DNA from: Hymenobacter chitinivorans DSM 11115
GTDB lineage: Bacteria > Bacteroidota > Bacteroidia > Cytophagales > Hymenobacteraceae
DNA length: 64,000 bases
Assembly: GCF_002797555.1 (NCBI RefSeq)
Contig: NZ_PGFA01000001.1
Coordinates: 930,001-994,000 of the forward strand
Direction: 5' to 3'
Below are positions 17,554-26,731 of the stretch, piece by piece. The notes beneath the pieces are model-generated. The model did not search any database. It was not told the DNA's origin and was given only the letters and a program-made list of their open reading frames with translations. The position numbers and the translations under genes are program-made. The stretch's first letter is position 1. Each line of letters starts with the position of its first letter.

Positions 17554-20500
17554 GGTATTTTGCCAGCTTTATGGAGCTCCTGTAGTTTTTCTAACGCTTC
17601 GCCTGGAGTCAGGTTGCGATATAGAATTTGATTAGTGCCGGGCAGTTTTAAGAACCCTTTTTCGGGGAAGCCGGCATACGCTTTTTTACCTTTGTCGAAG
17701 AAGTCATCCACCGACCCGGTGTACTTCGAGCCGTGGAAGGGGACTCCCTCATCAATCAAGGCCCGGTGCAGTCGCTTGTGCAGGTCGGCTGTACCAGTGG
17801 GGTCATCCGGGTACCAGGCAATGGAGCCGGGTTTGTCAAGTTTGGGCAGTTGGAGCTTGCCGGCCACACTCCGGGGAAACAAGTGGTGGCCCATGCCATC
17901 GTGGTTTAGATCCGAATACCAGCCAAACGGATCAATCCACGTGGTGGGGTCGGCTACGTAGCTGTACAGGTTCATGCCCCCTAGTACCCCGATGGGGTCT
18001 TGGCTGATATAACGCCCAGCTTCAGGGTCGTAGTAGCGGAAGCGGTTATAGTAGAGCCCCGTTTCGACGTCTTCGTACTGGCCCTGGTAGCGGAAGGGAC
18101 AGTCCTGGGGCTTGCCTTTTCCTTCCCGTACTTGGCCGTAGCTGTCGAGCTGGGCCTGCCAGGTCTTGGTGCCCTGCTGGTCATAGAGTTCCAGTGGGGT
18201 ACCCAAGTGGTCCACGAGCACACTGTAAGCGGCTTGGGCCGTAAGCTTAGCCATGGGCGCAAACGAGGCATCTTCGAAGAGCCAAGTCGTCAAATCCTGC
18301 ACACTGCCAGCGCCGGGTCCGACTTCCAGCTCCTGCCACTCGTGCAGGGGCTGGTTGCCGTCCCAGACCCAGCGCGTGACCCGGCCCCGGAAGCGTTTGC
18401 TCAGGCGCCGGCCCAAAGCATCATAAGTGAAGGTGACAGCATAGCCGTCCGGACGGGTCACAGAGGTTAGCTGGCCGGCCCCGTCCCAGTCGTAATGCCA
18501 CTGCTGACCATTGGACAGGCGCTTGCGCACCAGGTTGCCCTCCGCATCGTAGTAATAGCGCGTGCCGTTGGCTTCCCGGAGCTGCCCGCCTTTGCCATAC
18601 TGACGGTCGGTGCGGCTGGGCGTGCGAAATAAGTTGCCTATTGCGTCAGGCTGGCGAATTTCCTGGACCCCGTCGGCATACCGAGTGGATACAAGGTTGT
18701 CCTGCTCATCGTGGGTGAATGAGGTACGACCTATGGCAGTAGCATCGATTTCTGACAGCCTGCTCGGCGTCAACCAATGGTAGCGCCGCTGATGACTCTT
18801 CGTCGCGCGTTCCGTGTGAATTGTCTGCCGCGCTGGTCGACCAAGGACATCGTGCTGCCAGGACAATTGCAAGCTTTCGAGCACACGCTCTATTTCCTGA
18901 CCAAAGGCATTATAAGTGAACTTGGCTTGCCACTGGTCGGTGCGCACATACTCTAGTTGCCCGGAGAGGCTACGTTGCATTTGAGCGGCAGCACCCAAGG
19001 ATGAGCGTAACCCCAGACGCTGCCCAAGGATATCATAGTCGGACTCGACTACATGCTGACCCTGGACTTCCCGTACGACTTGACCTAACGCATTTTTGTC
19101 TAGACGGACACTGTGCTGAGGGGTGTTGGCTTCTACTAGCTCGCCATCTGGACGATACACAAACTGCGCTTGGGTGCCATCGTGGTGCAGCACTTCCGTT
19201 AAGCGTCCAACGGCGTCGTAAGCATACTGAGTCGAGCGGCCGGCTGGGCGTTGCAAAGTGGTGACTCGGCCAGCCAAATCCCGATAGTAGCGACGGGTAA
19301 GTCCGTCGAATCCTACTTCCTCTACAACTTGACCCGCAACATCCAGGACGAGCGTATACACTTCCCCGTGCTCGTTGCAGAGGCTCGTCAAGCGCCCTTC
19401 CGTATCGTAGGTAAAGGAAACTCGGGCGCCGGCCTGGTCTCGTGCGGCTAGGAGCCCTGTACTTGTGTACGTATACTGGGTCGTTGAATGTGGATCTTGC
19501 TCCCGAAGTACGCTCCCAACGGCATCATACGTAAAGGTTCGTTCTGCTCCATCGGGTTCACGCAGCCATAGTATTCTACCCAGGATATCGTATTGATACT
19601 GCCGAACATTCCCTCTGAAATCTGATGTGCGAATAACACGGCCCAGAAAATCGTATTGATTGGAGCTGACCTGTCCGTTCGGAGCAAGTACTTCACCGAT
19701 GTTATAATGTGCATCATAGCGCAAGCGTAAGGTTTGGGCCAGATTATCGGCGACCCCGACTAGGCGACCCTGCGCGTCATAACTATACTCCGTACTAGCC
19801 CCGACAGGATTGATACGACGAAGTAAATTTCCTGCTTCGTCGTATGTCCATTGCCACACTTGCTCATTGGCATCTATTGCCTGGATCGGCAAGTCTTGTG
19901 GGTTGTATTGCGTCTGGATCTTTGCCCCATCCGGATACGTGACCAAGGTTTGATTACCGCGGGCGTCGTACTCGTAGCTGGTGGCTTGTCCCAGCGGGTC
20001 GCGCTCCAGGGTCAGGTCCGTATCCTCGTTGTAGGTCCACTGGCGCACCGCCCCCAGCGAATCAAGCATCACCACCACCAGTCCGTGGCGGTGCGTGTAG
20101 TGCTTGGTATAGCCCACCGAGTCGGTAACGACGGTATGCTCGGCGCTTTCGTAGCGCAGCGTGGTGTCGTAGATGCCCCCGTCGCCCCAGGTGCGCAGGC
20201 AGCGGGCCTCGGGGCCGGTGCTGTCGTAGCGGAAGTAGAAGCTCAGGCCTAGCCGGTTGGTTTCGCGCACCAGCAGGTGATGCTCGTAGACAAAGGTCAT
20301 GGCGTGGCCCAGCGCGTCGGTGGTCCGGACCATGTCGCCGGCCTCCGAGTACTCGTAGCGCACGATTACGAAGCTGCCTTCGGCCCCGGGCTCGGGAAGC
20401 GGCGCGTGCAGGGCCGTCAGGCGGCCGAGCGGGTCGGTGTCGGCCCGTAGTTGGCGGCCGACGCTGTCGGTGATGCTGCTCAGGAAGCCCTGCGGGGTAT

Positions 20501-21962
20501 AGGCAAAGCGAATGGCAAAGCCATTGTTGTCCTCGACGGCCTGGAGCAAATACACTTCGTTGACTGCCTCTGGGGCAAAAACATACCACAGTCGCTCGTC
20601 CTTGTTCCAGATACGGTAACCCTGGTCGGCAGGGCCAAAGGCTTCGAGCTTCTCCGGGCGGTTGAAGCTGCCGGCCTTGCCGGCGGGAGGCGCAAACAAA
20701 GCCAGGCGGCCATCGGCCAGGCGCAGGGCCAGGGAGCCATCCTCTTCCACGGCCAGGGCCAGGTCGTAGCGGTGGTGCCAGCCGTGGCCCAGGGCTCCCT
20801 GGTGGGTGGAGCGCGAATACCAGATTCGCTCCCACACGAAGGGAATCGGGCCAGGGAGCTCGAAGTCGACGGCCTCGGTGAAGACCAGGCCGGCGGCGAC
20901 ATCGACGGGGTGGCCGACGCGGGTACATTTCTTCGGCCCGGCGCAGTCTGTTACCGCAGCTAATTGCTTCGCTTTTTTGCCGGCTTTAGCGGCGGCTTTT
21001 TCGGCTTTTCTCGCCTTTTTGGCGCCGGTGAGCACCTTGCCCAGCGTTTTCATGCGGCCGGCGGCTGAGCGGGCTGCCCGGCTGGCCAAACTCATAGCGT
21101 GGCCCTCTACGTCGGCAATGCGGGCGGCGCGCAGGGCCATGCGGGCCACGCGGCTGGTCTTGGCCGCTGCGTTCAGGGCCGTACCGGCCCCGGCGGTAGC
21201 CACCGTCAGGCCTACTTCGAAGGCTACTTGGCCCGTGACGTTGCCCCAGTCCCGGGGCGACATATTCTGCAGCTTGTCACCGACTTTCTGCCAGTTCTCG
21301 CCGTGGCTGGCCCAGTCGGCCGCGTTGCTAATGCCCTGTCCGGCGCTGTGGGCCGCGTTGGACCAGTTCTGGGAGTCGCCGGCCCACTTGTAGGCACTGG
21401 TAGCGCCTTCGGCAATGGCGTTGGCCGTGTCGACGGGGTGGGTTACGGCGTTCCAGCCACCCTTGGCCATGCCCCACAAGCCCTCGGCCAGGCCTTTGCC
21501 GCCTTCCCATACGCCCTCGGCCACGCCGAGCTGGAAGCGGCCGTAGGCACCCAGCGGGCCCAGGGTTTTGAGATAATCATCGGCCTGATCGGCCAGGCTT
21601 TTCTCCGGGGCCGGCGGCGGGGCACAGGCCGCCTGAGCGGCCGCCATCGTGAAATGAATACCAATGCGGCCACTGGCGCTGCATTGGAGCTTGGAGTCTT
21701 CGAGCAGCGGGTGCCCCATGCCCAGCTGCACATCATTTTTGACTGGTGACCAAGGCGTGGAAGGCAGGAAGACGCACGGCATTTTGGTCACGCTACACAC
21801 GCCCATGGGCGGGATGTTGACCAGGGGTATCATGTCCTTATCAGTGGCCAGATTCTGGCCGTAGATTGACGTGAAGGCGTTGAAAGTGACGTTGAGCGTA
21901 GCGGGCAGGGTGCCTTTGTCACAGGTCAGGAACACGCCGGCGGGAACATATTTCTTAGCCAT
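17541..21962 (-). CDS. PAAR-like (DUF4280)-Rhs effector with GHH-type nuclease tip
   Basis: T6SS spike-tip effector of 1473 residues from the start MAKKYVPAG. Order of parts: DUF4280 PAAR-like domain (about 1-115) that caps VgrG; a helical linker rich in Ala and Lys (to about 330); a DUF6531-type start (GPIPFVWERIWYSRS); many YDAxGxL Rhs repeats that form the toxin cocoon; the core end with YYNRFRYYDPEAGRYISQDP and DPIGVLGGMNLYSYV; then a 126-residue tip (17544-17921). The tip has GMGHHLFPRS, like GHH-signature HNH/endonuclease VII toxins, so a DNase is likely. The DPxG pair around the tip suits self-cleavage. vgrG and a 278-residue protein lie upstream; an immunity candidate overlaps its end. 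Confidence 0.88.
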   Translation of the reverse strand: MAKKYVPAGVFLTCDKGTLPATLNVTFNAFTSIYGQNLATDKDMIPLVNIPPMGVCSVTKMPCVFLPSTPWSPVKNDVQLGMGHPLLEDSKLQCSASGRIGIHFTMAAAQAACAPPPAPEKSLADQADDYLKTLGPLGAYGRFQLGVAEGVWEGGKGLAEGLWGMAKGGWNAVTHPVDTANAIAEGATSAYKWAGDSQNWSNAAHSAGQGISNAADWASHGENWQKVGDKLQNMSPRDWGNVTGQVAFEVGLTVATAGAGTALNAAAKTSRVARMALRAARIADVEGHAMSLASRAARSAAGRMKTLGKVLTGAKKARKAEKAAAKAGKKAKQLAAVTDCAGPKKCTRVGHPVDVAAGLVFTEAVDFELPGPIPFVWERIWYSRSTHQGALGHGWHHRYDLALAVEEDGSLALRLADGRLALFAPPAGKAGSFNRPEKLEAFGPADQGYRIWNKDERLWYVFAPEAVNEVYLLQAVEDNNGFAIRFAYTPQGFLSSITDSVGRQLRADTDPLGRLTALHAPLPEPGAEGSFVIVRYEYSEAGDMVRTTDALGHAMTFVYEHHLLVRETNRLGLSFYFRYDSTGPEARCLRTWGDGGIYDTTLRYESAEHTVVTDSVGYTKHYTHRHGLVVVMLDSLGAVRQWTYNEDTDLTLERDPLGQATSYEYDARGNQTLVTYPDGAKIQTQYNPQDLPIQAIDANEQVWQWTYDEAGNLLRRINPVGASTEYSYDAQGRLVGVADNLAQTLRLRYDAHYNIGEVLAPNGQVSSNQYDFLGRVIRTSDFRGNVRQYQYDILGRILWLREPDGAERTFTYDAVGSVLREQDPHSTTQYTYTSTGLLAARDQAGARVSFTYDTEGRLTSLCNEHGEVYTLVLDVAGQVVEEVGFDGLTRRYYRDLAGRVTTLQRPAGRSTQYAYDAVGRLTEVLHHDGTQAQFVYRPDGELVEANTPQHSVRLDKNALGQVVREVQGQHVVESDYDILGQRLGLRSSLGAAAQMQRSLSGQLEYVRTDQWQAKFTYNAFGQEIERVLESLQLSWQHDVLGRPARQTIHTERATKSHQRRYHWLTPSRLSEIDATAIGRTSFTHDEQDNLVSTRYADGVQEIRQPDAIGNLFRTPSRTDRQYGKGGQLREANGTRYYYDAEGNLVRKRLSNGQQWHYDWDGAGQLTSVTRPDGYAVTFTYDALGRRLSKRFRGRVTRWVWDGNQPLHEWQELEVGPGAGSVQDLTTWLFEDASFAPMAKLTAQAAYSVLVDHLGTPLELYDQQGTKTWQAQLDSYGQVREGKGKPQDCPFRYQGQYEDVETGLYYNRFRYYDPEAGRYISQDPIGVLGGMNLYSYVADPTTWIDPFGWYSDLNHDGMGHHLFPRSVAGKLQLPKLDKPGSIAWYPDDPTGTADLHKRLHRALIDEGVPFHGSKYTGSVDDFFDKGKKAYAGFPEKGFLKLPGTNQILYRNLTPGEALEKLQELHKAGKIPCPK

Positions 21963-22013
21963 AAGTAGTCGAACTAAACCCTCGAAAAACAATAGGAGAA
22001 ATAAGGCTGGGGA

Positions 22014-22850
22014 CTACGCCCCAGCGGGCTGCAGGGTGCAGAGCGTCTTGCTCATAAACACGCCTTGCACGCCAAATACCGTGAACTGGGCCGCATTGAG
22101 CAGAGACGAGCGGTGGTCAAACTCGTAGCTTTCCACATGCTGGCTGTTCAGGGTAGTGTCCAGGTCGTACTGGTCGGTCATGGTGCGCAGGCCCTGGCGC
22201 ACGGCTTCGGCGGGGTAGGTTTCCTGGTCTACCTGGCCTTCGACTACCAGGGCCAGCTCCACGTCGGTCAGGGTTTCGGTCCGGCGCTTGATCTGGGTGG
22301 TAAGGGGCAAATCCAGGTTGCCCAGGAAGCGGGCAATAGTGCGGGGCGGGCCGGGCACAGGGTGCTCCCCGTAGGTTTGCCCGTAGAAGGCCGGAAACAG
22401 CGTGCCGTACTCGTAGCCGCGCCGCAGCACATCTTCTAAGTACCCGTCGCCGTGCAGCACCTGGCCCAGGCCCGAGACCATGCCCGGAGTTATCTGGTCG
22501 GAGCGGCGGTACTTGCGCAGCAGCTCGGGCTCCAGCTTAGCCCACTGCGCCCGTAGCTCTTCCTTATTGGCAATGCGCTCCAGGGCGCCGGCTGCGTCGG
22601 TTTCAATGAGCAGGCGCCGCCGCAGCTGGGCCGTATCGGCGTCGAGCTGGGCCAGACCCTGATTCTCGGTTTGCTGGAAGCTGAGCACCGTTACCTCGTA
22701 GAGCCAGCCCGCCGCGGTTTTTTGCAGGGGCTGCTTGCGAAACGTCGTCTGCCGGGTGTTCTCGTAGAGCAGATTACCCAGCAGGTTGGTCGTCTGAACC
22801 GTGACGGTGTAGTCTTGGGAGGTCGGCAGCAGCGGAAACGCCAAAGTCAT
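22014..22850 (-). CDS. Unknown protein between vgrG and rhs, possible loading adaptor
   Basis: A 278-residue soluble protein; no family recognised. The N-terminal third is beta-rich (YTVTVQTTNLLGNLLYEN, GWLYEVTVLSF), the middle helical (KEELRAQWAKLEPELLRKY), and a central stretch (RTIARFLGNLDLPLTTQIKRRTETL) is well formed. It lies 38 bases behind vgrG and 51 bases ahead of rhs on the same strand. Adaptor or chaperone proteins that load Rhs effectors onto VgrG commonly occupy this place in other T6SS clusters, which is why I suggest that role; the sequence itself does not prove it. Confidence 0.6.
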   Translation of the reverse strand: MTLAFPLLPTSQDYTVTVQTTNLLGNLLYENTRQTTFRKQPLQKTAAGWLYEVTVLSFQQTENQGLAQLDADTAQLRRRLLIETDAAGALERIANKEELRAQWAKLEPELLRKYRRSDQITPGMVSGLGQVLHGDGYLEDVLRRGYEYGTLFPAFYGQTYGEHPVPGPPRTIARFLGNLDLPLTTQIKRRTETLTDVELALVVEGQVDQETYPAEAVRQGLRTMTDQYDLDTTLNSQHVESYEFDHRSSLLNAAQFTVFGVQGVFMSKTLCTLQPAGA

Positions 22851-22888
22851 AGAAAGGGCCTAAAGTACAACCAGGGAAACGCACGGCC

Positions 22889-24700
22889 TTAGCCGTTAAT
22901 CTTGACGGTGCTGCCGGAAATATCGACGGTCGAGCCGCTGCTGATTTCCATTTTGCCCGTCGTCGATACGGTTTTCTCCTTGGCACTAAAGGCCATTTTG
23001 GCCGTGGCATCGGCGGTAATATCCTTTTCAGCCTTAAGGGCAATGCTTTTCGAGGCCGACGTGACCTTGATTTCCTCCTCGGCTTCCATCGTAATGTTCT
23101 TGGCGTGCATCATGATTTCCCCTTTGTCGCCGGCTTCCAGGGTAATGGTGGAGCCCAGCACCGTTACCGGGCCGTTGCTTTTGATGGTAATGCTGCCGTC
23201 ACCCTTAAAGCCGACTTCCACTGCCGTACCCTTGTTGTTGGAGTTGGAAATCAGGATGCGCTGCTCGCCCTGGCCGTCGGCCATGACAAACTTGTTGCCA
23301 CCGGCCGTTTGCAGGCCCTTCAGGTTGTTCTGGGGGTTGGTATACTTGGCGCTCTGCTTGTTCTGGGGGTGAAACATGTTGCCCAGCACCACCGGAAACT
23401 CGGCCAGTCCATGCTCATAGCCAATCAGGACCTGGGAGCCCACCTCCGGCGTAAAGAGCTGGCCTTTCCCGTCGCCGGAGTAGGGCGTGCTTACCCGCAG
23501 CCACGCCGATTCGGCCTCGGTGGGCTGGGCCACGGGCCAGTAATAGCGCACCCGGATACGGCCCAGATTGCGTGGGTCCTGCAAATCAATCACCTCGGCC
23601 AGTTCGGGCTGGGCGTCGGTGGCGGCGTAGAGCGGGTTGGGCGGCGGGGCTTCCGACGACTCGGGCATGGCCTCGAAGTGGTTCTGGTAGTTGCCGTCGC
23701 CGTCTACTTCGTGGCGGACGGCCAGCACCCGGAACTTGCCATAATCCTGGCCGGTGGCATCCTGCACGGCCAGCACGCAGCCGGGGGTAATATCATAGGC
23801 TTCCCCGCTGCCCTCCAGGCTCACCTGATTGGCCGCTCGTTTGGCTGCCAGGCCGTCGAGGCTGCGCTGCAGCTGGGCCTGGTCGCTCACCTGCGTGCCC
23901 GCCAGCAAGCGGTGGGGCTGGGTAAACAGGTCGTCCGACTTCTGCACCGCAAACTGGCTGAGCGGGTGGCCAGCGGCCGGAGTGGCGGCCTTGGTCTTCA
24001 GAGGCTTGTGGGTGCGGTAGTTGTAGTGGGCACCCTCGGTCTTGCCCGGCTGCAAGTGCATGGAGAGGGTAAACATCTGGGCGCTGCTACTCTTGAAGGG
24101 AATGGTTTTGCCCGCGCCCCGGCCCAATTGCAGGGTCTGACCATCGTAGTAGAACCATTCGCCCTGGTGCGCGGCCAGGCGGCTCAAAAAGTTGAAGTTG
24201 GTTTCGTTGTACTGCACCGTGTAGGGCAGTACCTCCTGGTGCTGGGCCTTGAGCTGCTTTTTCAGGGCGTTGCCGTCGTAAGGGCCCAGCACGCTGGAGA
24301 AGATGTCCTGAATAGACTTTTTGACAAACGTTCGGCTCTGGGTCCCGTCTTCCAGCAGGAAGGAAGGACTGTAGCCGCTGACGTGGTAGTAGTTGACCAG
24401 GTCGGCGTCGGTCTGGATGCTGATGTGGGTGATAATGCCTTTAAACTGGAAGGAGCGCCCCGAGTCGTTGGGCAGGGCGCCCGTCCAGCTGATGGCAATG
24501 TTTTTTCCGCTCAGCCGTTCGTGGGCCTGCGCAAACAGGGCCTCCGGCTTGAGTCCAAGGGCCTTACCCAGCGCCTCAAACGAAAAGTCGAGGGCGAAGG
24601 TGTGGTGGGTCAGCACGTGCTGACTGAGCGTTAGTCGATTGTAGTCGGTCAAGGCCAGGCCGCCGTCTACATGAACGCTTGCATTAACTGGATATGACAT
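22889..24700 (-). CDS. vgrG: T6SS spike protein VgrG (TssI)
   Basis: A 603-residue trimeric spike that tips the Hcp tube. The N-terminal gp27-like part (about 1-345) includes FNFLSRLAAHQGEWFYYDG, a VgrG hallmark. A gp5-type OB-fold domain follows (about 360-450: QDPRNLGRIRVRYYWP, PYSGDGKG, PEVGSQVLIGYEHG, PVVLGNMFH). The C-terminal needle (about 455-603) is a beta-helix rich in Val, Thr, Ile and Lys repeats, ending GSTVDISGSTVKING. There is no extra C-terminal effector domain. It leads the vgrG-adaptor-rhs-immunity run and diverges from the effector candidate at 24888. Confidence 0.92.
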   Translation of the reverse strand: MSYPVNASVHVDGGLALTDYNRLTLSQHVLTHHTFALDFSFEALGKALGLKPEALFAQAHERLSGKNIAISWTGALPNDSGRSFQFKGIITHISIQTDADLVNYYHVSGYSPSFLLEDGTQSRTFVKKSIQDIFSSVLGPYDGNALKKQLKAQHQEVLPYTVQYNETNFNFLSRLAAHQGEWFYYDGQTLQLGRGAGKTIPFKSSSAQMFTLSMHLQPGKTEGAHYNYRTHKPLKTKAATPAAGHPLSQFAVQKSDDLFTQPHRLLAGTQVSDQAQLQRSLDGLAAKRAANQVSLEGSGEAYDITPGCVLAVQDATGQDYGKFRVLAVRHEVDGDGNYQNHFEAMPESSEAPPPNPLYAATDAQPELAEVIDLQDPRNLGRIRVRYYWPVAQPTEAESAWLRVSTPYSGDGKGQLFTPEVGSQVLIGYEHGLAEFPVVLGNMFHPQNKQSAKYTNPQNNLKGLQTAGGNKFVMADGQGEQRILISNSNNKGTAVEVGFKGDGSITIKSNGPVTVLGSTITLEAGDKGEIMMHAKNITMEAEEEIKVTSASKSIALKAEKDITADATAKMAFSAKEKTVSTTGKMEISSGSTVDISGSTVKING

Positions 24701-24887
24701 TTAGAAAGTATATGAAGATTACGATGGAACCAGCGTAAAAGTAACCGAATAATTGAACTGACGTTACGTAATTAGCTTAGCTTGCGGTCGAAAGGTCTGC
24801 CATAGGGGGGCAATTTGCCTCGTTCACCGTAGTTTAGGGCAGAGTTTTGTACTTAGATTATCACTGCGTTAAACGAATAATACTACT
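24701..24887. other. Divergent regulatory spacer between vgrG and effector gene
   Basis: 187 bases, AT-richer than its surroundings, with no coding frame of note. It must hold the promoters for both directions. I saw no convincing TTG...TAnnTTTG pair. Confidence 0.4.
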
Positions 24888-26207
24888 ATGAACCCAGCTT
24901 TTCAGGACGGCCGCCGGCCCCGGACCAATGCCGTCGCCTCGCTGGCCAACACGGGCCACGCTAGTCCGCTGAGCCGGCGGCCCGCCCCCGGGGCCGCCCA
25001 GCACGCGCACCAGGCCGGGCAAACCGTGCGGCAGGGGCCCCAGCCCATGTCGGCGCGCCGGGCGGCGGCCGTAAACGCCGAGCACGCGCACTTGAAGCGG
25101 ACTGTCGATCAGGTCGTGGAACTCTCCAAAGCGGAGGTGTGGCGGATGAACTCGGACGCCCAGCTCCGCCGGCGCATGGAAGCCATGCCCCACCGCCTTT
25201 ACGACGCCAACCGGATTGACAAGCGCTACAAGACTGACGTGGCGGACGAGTACGGCCAGCCAATGGGGCAGGAGCGCTACGCCGTGGGCCAGCTGTGGGT
25301 GTTTGCCAGCACCCTGAACGATGCCTTCGGCACGCGGGTCTACTGGGTCTATAATACGCAGACGAAGGTATTGGTATCCTTCACGCCCGAACGGGGCATT
25401 GCCCGCGACAAGCGCACGTACATGTCGGAAAAAGACCGGTTCCGCACCATTGCGGCCGGCACTGGGGTAGCGGGCGGCTACATGGAAAAAGGCTTCCTGG
25501 CTATCAGTGCCGGCATGCTCACCGGCGGCCTGGCCTACGAAGTAGAGGGCGCGGCGGTAGTGGGTACCGCTATTCGGGGGTACGTGGTAAAGGCCTCGGA
25601 AGGAGCTAGTATACGGGCTATGGTAGATTTTTCCACGCAACTTGGCGTTGGAGCTGTAACGGGCAAAGGCAGTTGGGGAAACCGATTTAAAACATCCTTC
25701 ACAGATGTGAACTGGACTTCGGTAGCCGGAGCGGCCGCTGTAAATTCAGAAGGACTTAAATGGTGGGCTAAAGCCTTGGTTGCTCTTGGCTCATCGGCTA
25801 CCACGAACTACTATACCACAAAGTTTAGTAACGTAGATGCCTACAAGAGTTTTGGCCACGCTGTAGATTTTACCAAAGAAAAGGAGAGCAAAGAATTTGT
25901 TATCAATATAATTGCAGGAACTGTATTCGATCAGCTGAAAGAATACGGGGCTCCCTGGATAGAGAAATCCATGCGCAACACTCCTAATACGATGGGGATG
26001 CTCACGGCAATTCGGCATAATCTGGTGCCTGTCAAGACGGCTATAAAAGCAGTAGATCAGAAAATGGTGGCTGTGTTGAGCTATGAAATAGGCGGGCTAT
26101 TGGAGAGTACTAAAAAACTCTGGGAGAATTATAATGTTGATAAGGCAGAAGCAGCCAAAAAGAAAACGGCACCTTCCACCCGCCCTATACTACCAGCGAA
26201 ACGATGA
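24888..26207 (+). CDS. Candidate T6SS effector of mosaic structure
   Basis: A 439-residue protein, family not recognised. Residues 1-60 are a disordered Pro/Arg/Ala-rich leader. Residues 65-185 form a GC-rich globular part (KRTVDQVVELSKAEVWRM, ERYAVGQLWVFASTLNDAFG). Residues 190-235 are Gly/Ala-rich and hydrophobic (AISAGMLTGGLAYEVEGAA). From about residue 240 (base 25605) base composition shifts to AT-rich, and the C-terminus (about 240-439) carries more amphipathic stretches (KWWAKALVALGSSATTN) and a Lys-rich end. This fits a constant N-terminus joined to a polymorphic tip, perhaps pore-forming. It diverges from vgrG and its stop overlaps the next gene's start, as toxin-immunity pairs do. 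Confidence 0.6.
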   Translation: MNPAFQDGRRPRTNAVASLANTGHASPLSRRPAPGAAQHAHQAGQTVRQGPQPMSARRAAAVNAEHAHLKRTVDQVVELSKAEVWRMNSDAQLRRRMEAMPHRLYDANRIDKRYKTDVADEYGQPMGQERYAVGQLWVFASTLNDAFGTRVYWVYNTQTKVLVSFTPERGIARDKRTYMSEKDRFRTIAAGTGVAGGYMEKGFLAISAGMLTGGLAYEVEGAAVVGTAIRGYVVKASEGASIRAMVDFSTQLGVGAVTGKGSWGNRFKTSFTDVNWTSVAGAAAVNSEGLKWWAKALVALGSSATTNYYTTKFSNVDAYKSFGHAVDFTKEKESKEFVINIIAGTVFDQLKEYGAPWIEKSMRNTPNTMGMLTAIRHNLVPVKTAIKAVDQKMVAVLSYEIGGLLESTKKLWENYNVDKAEAAKKKTAPSTRPILPAKR

Positions 26208-26629
26208 CTTTTCTTGGTTGGCTTAAAAAATATGGCGCCTACTTAGTCCTAGCTGGGGGCTTGTTCGGTGGTTGGTGGGGTATGCGCGCCAAGCAAATAA
26301 TGCATACCCGGTCCCGGTTTACGATTGGTTACCTGACGGGAGGTTATTACACGCCCAAAAGCGGTAAGCGCTACAGTTACCGCTACCAGGTGCAGGGCCA
26401 GGAGTATGAGGCTACGGATACGCGAGAAGAAGATATGAATTCTGACAACGGGGCCCGTTTTCTAGTGGAGTACGATACTCTGGACCCAGGGGAGAGTTCC
26501 GGACACTTCACCCTGGCCATTCCCGATAGTATCCAGCGGATTCCCGCGAATGGGTGGCCTAGCCCACCCTTCCCCGTTTCTGCAAAAGACCTGAATTATG
26601 GCCGGGACGAAGAAACGGCGGCTGAATAG
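26204..26629 (+). CDS. Candidate membrane-anchored immunity protein
   Basis: A 141-residue protein whose ATG overlaps the effector's TGA (ATGA), implying translational coupling. It has one N-terminal hydrophobic segment (about 8-26: KYGAYLVLAGGLFGGWWG), so the rest is likely periplasmic. The outer part is beta-rich with TIGYLTGGYYTPKSGKR, RYQVQGQEYEAT and VEYDTLDP. Anchoring in the inner membrane with a periplasmic domain suits protection from a toxin acting in the envelope, which agrees with the hydrophobic C-terminus of the neighbour. Immunity is inferred from position and overlap. A broken second copy follows at 26732. Confidence 0.6.
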   Translation: MTFLGWLKKYGAYLVLAGGLFGGWWGMRAKQIMHTRSRFTIGYLTGGYYTPKSGKRYSYRYQVQGQEYEATDTREEDMNSDNGARFLVEYDTLDPGESSGHFTLAIPDSIQRIPANGWPSPPFPVSAKDLNYGRDEETAAE

Positions 26630-26731
26630 AGATGCCCGCATAGGCCTACTCTGAATTGACTGCTATATGCTCTAAATAGCTCCTCCAAGCAGCTGTATAG
26701 AAGAGTAAAGACCTAGTTCAATATTCCTGCA

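Noticed and set aside
23105..24634. 509-codon plus-strand frame opposite vgrG
   Set aside because: The vgrG domains on the other strand are unmistakable; the antisense frame has no domain and odd composition.
26630..26731. Gap between the two immunity copies considered as a toxin-tip remnant
   Set aside because: Only about 100 bases and no similarity to the effector's C-terminus could be seen.
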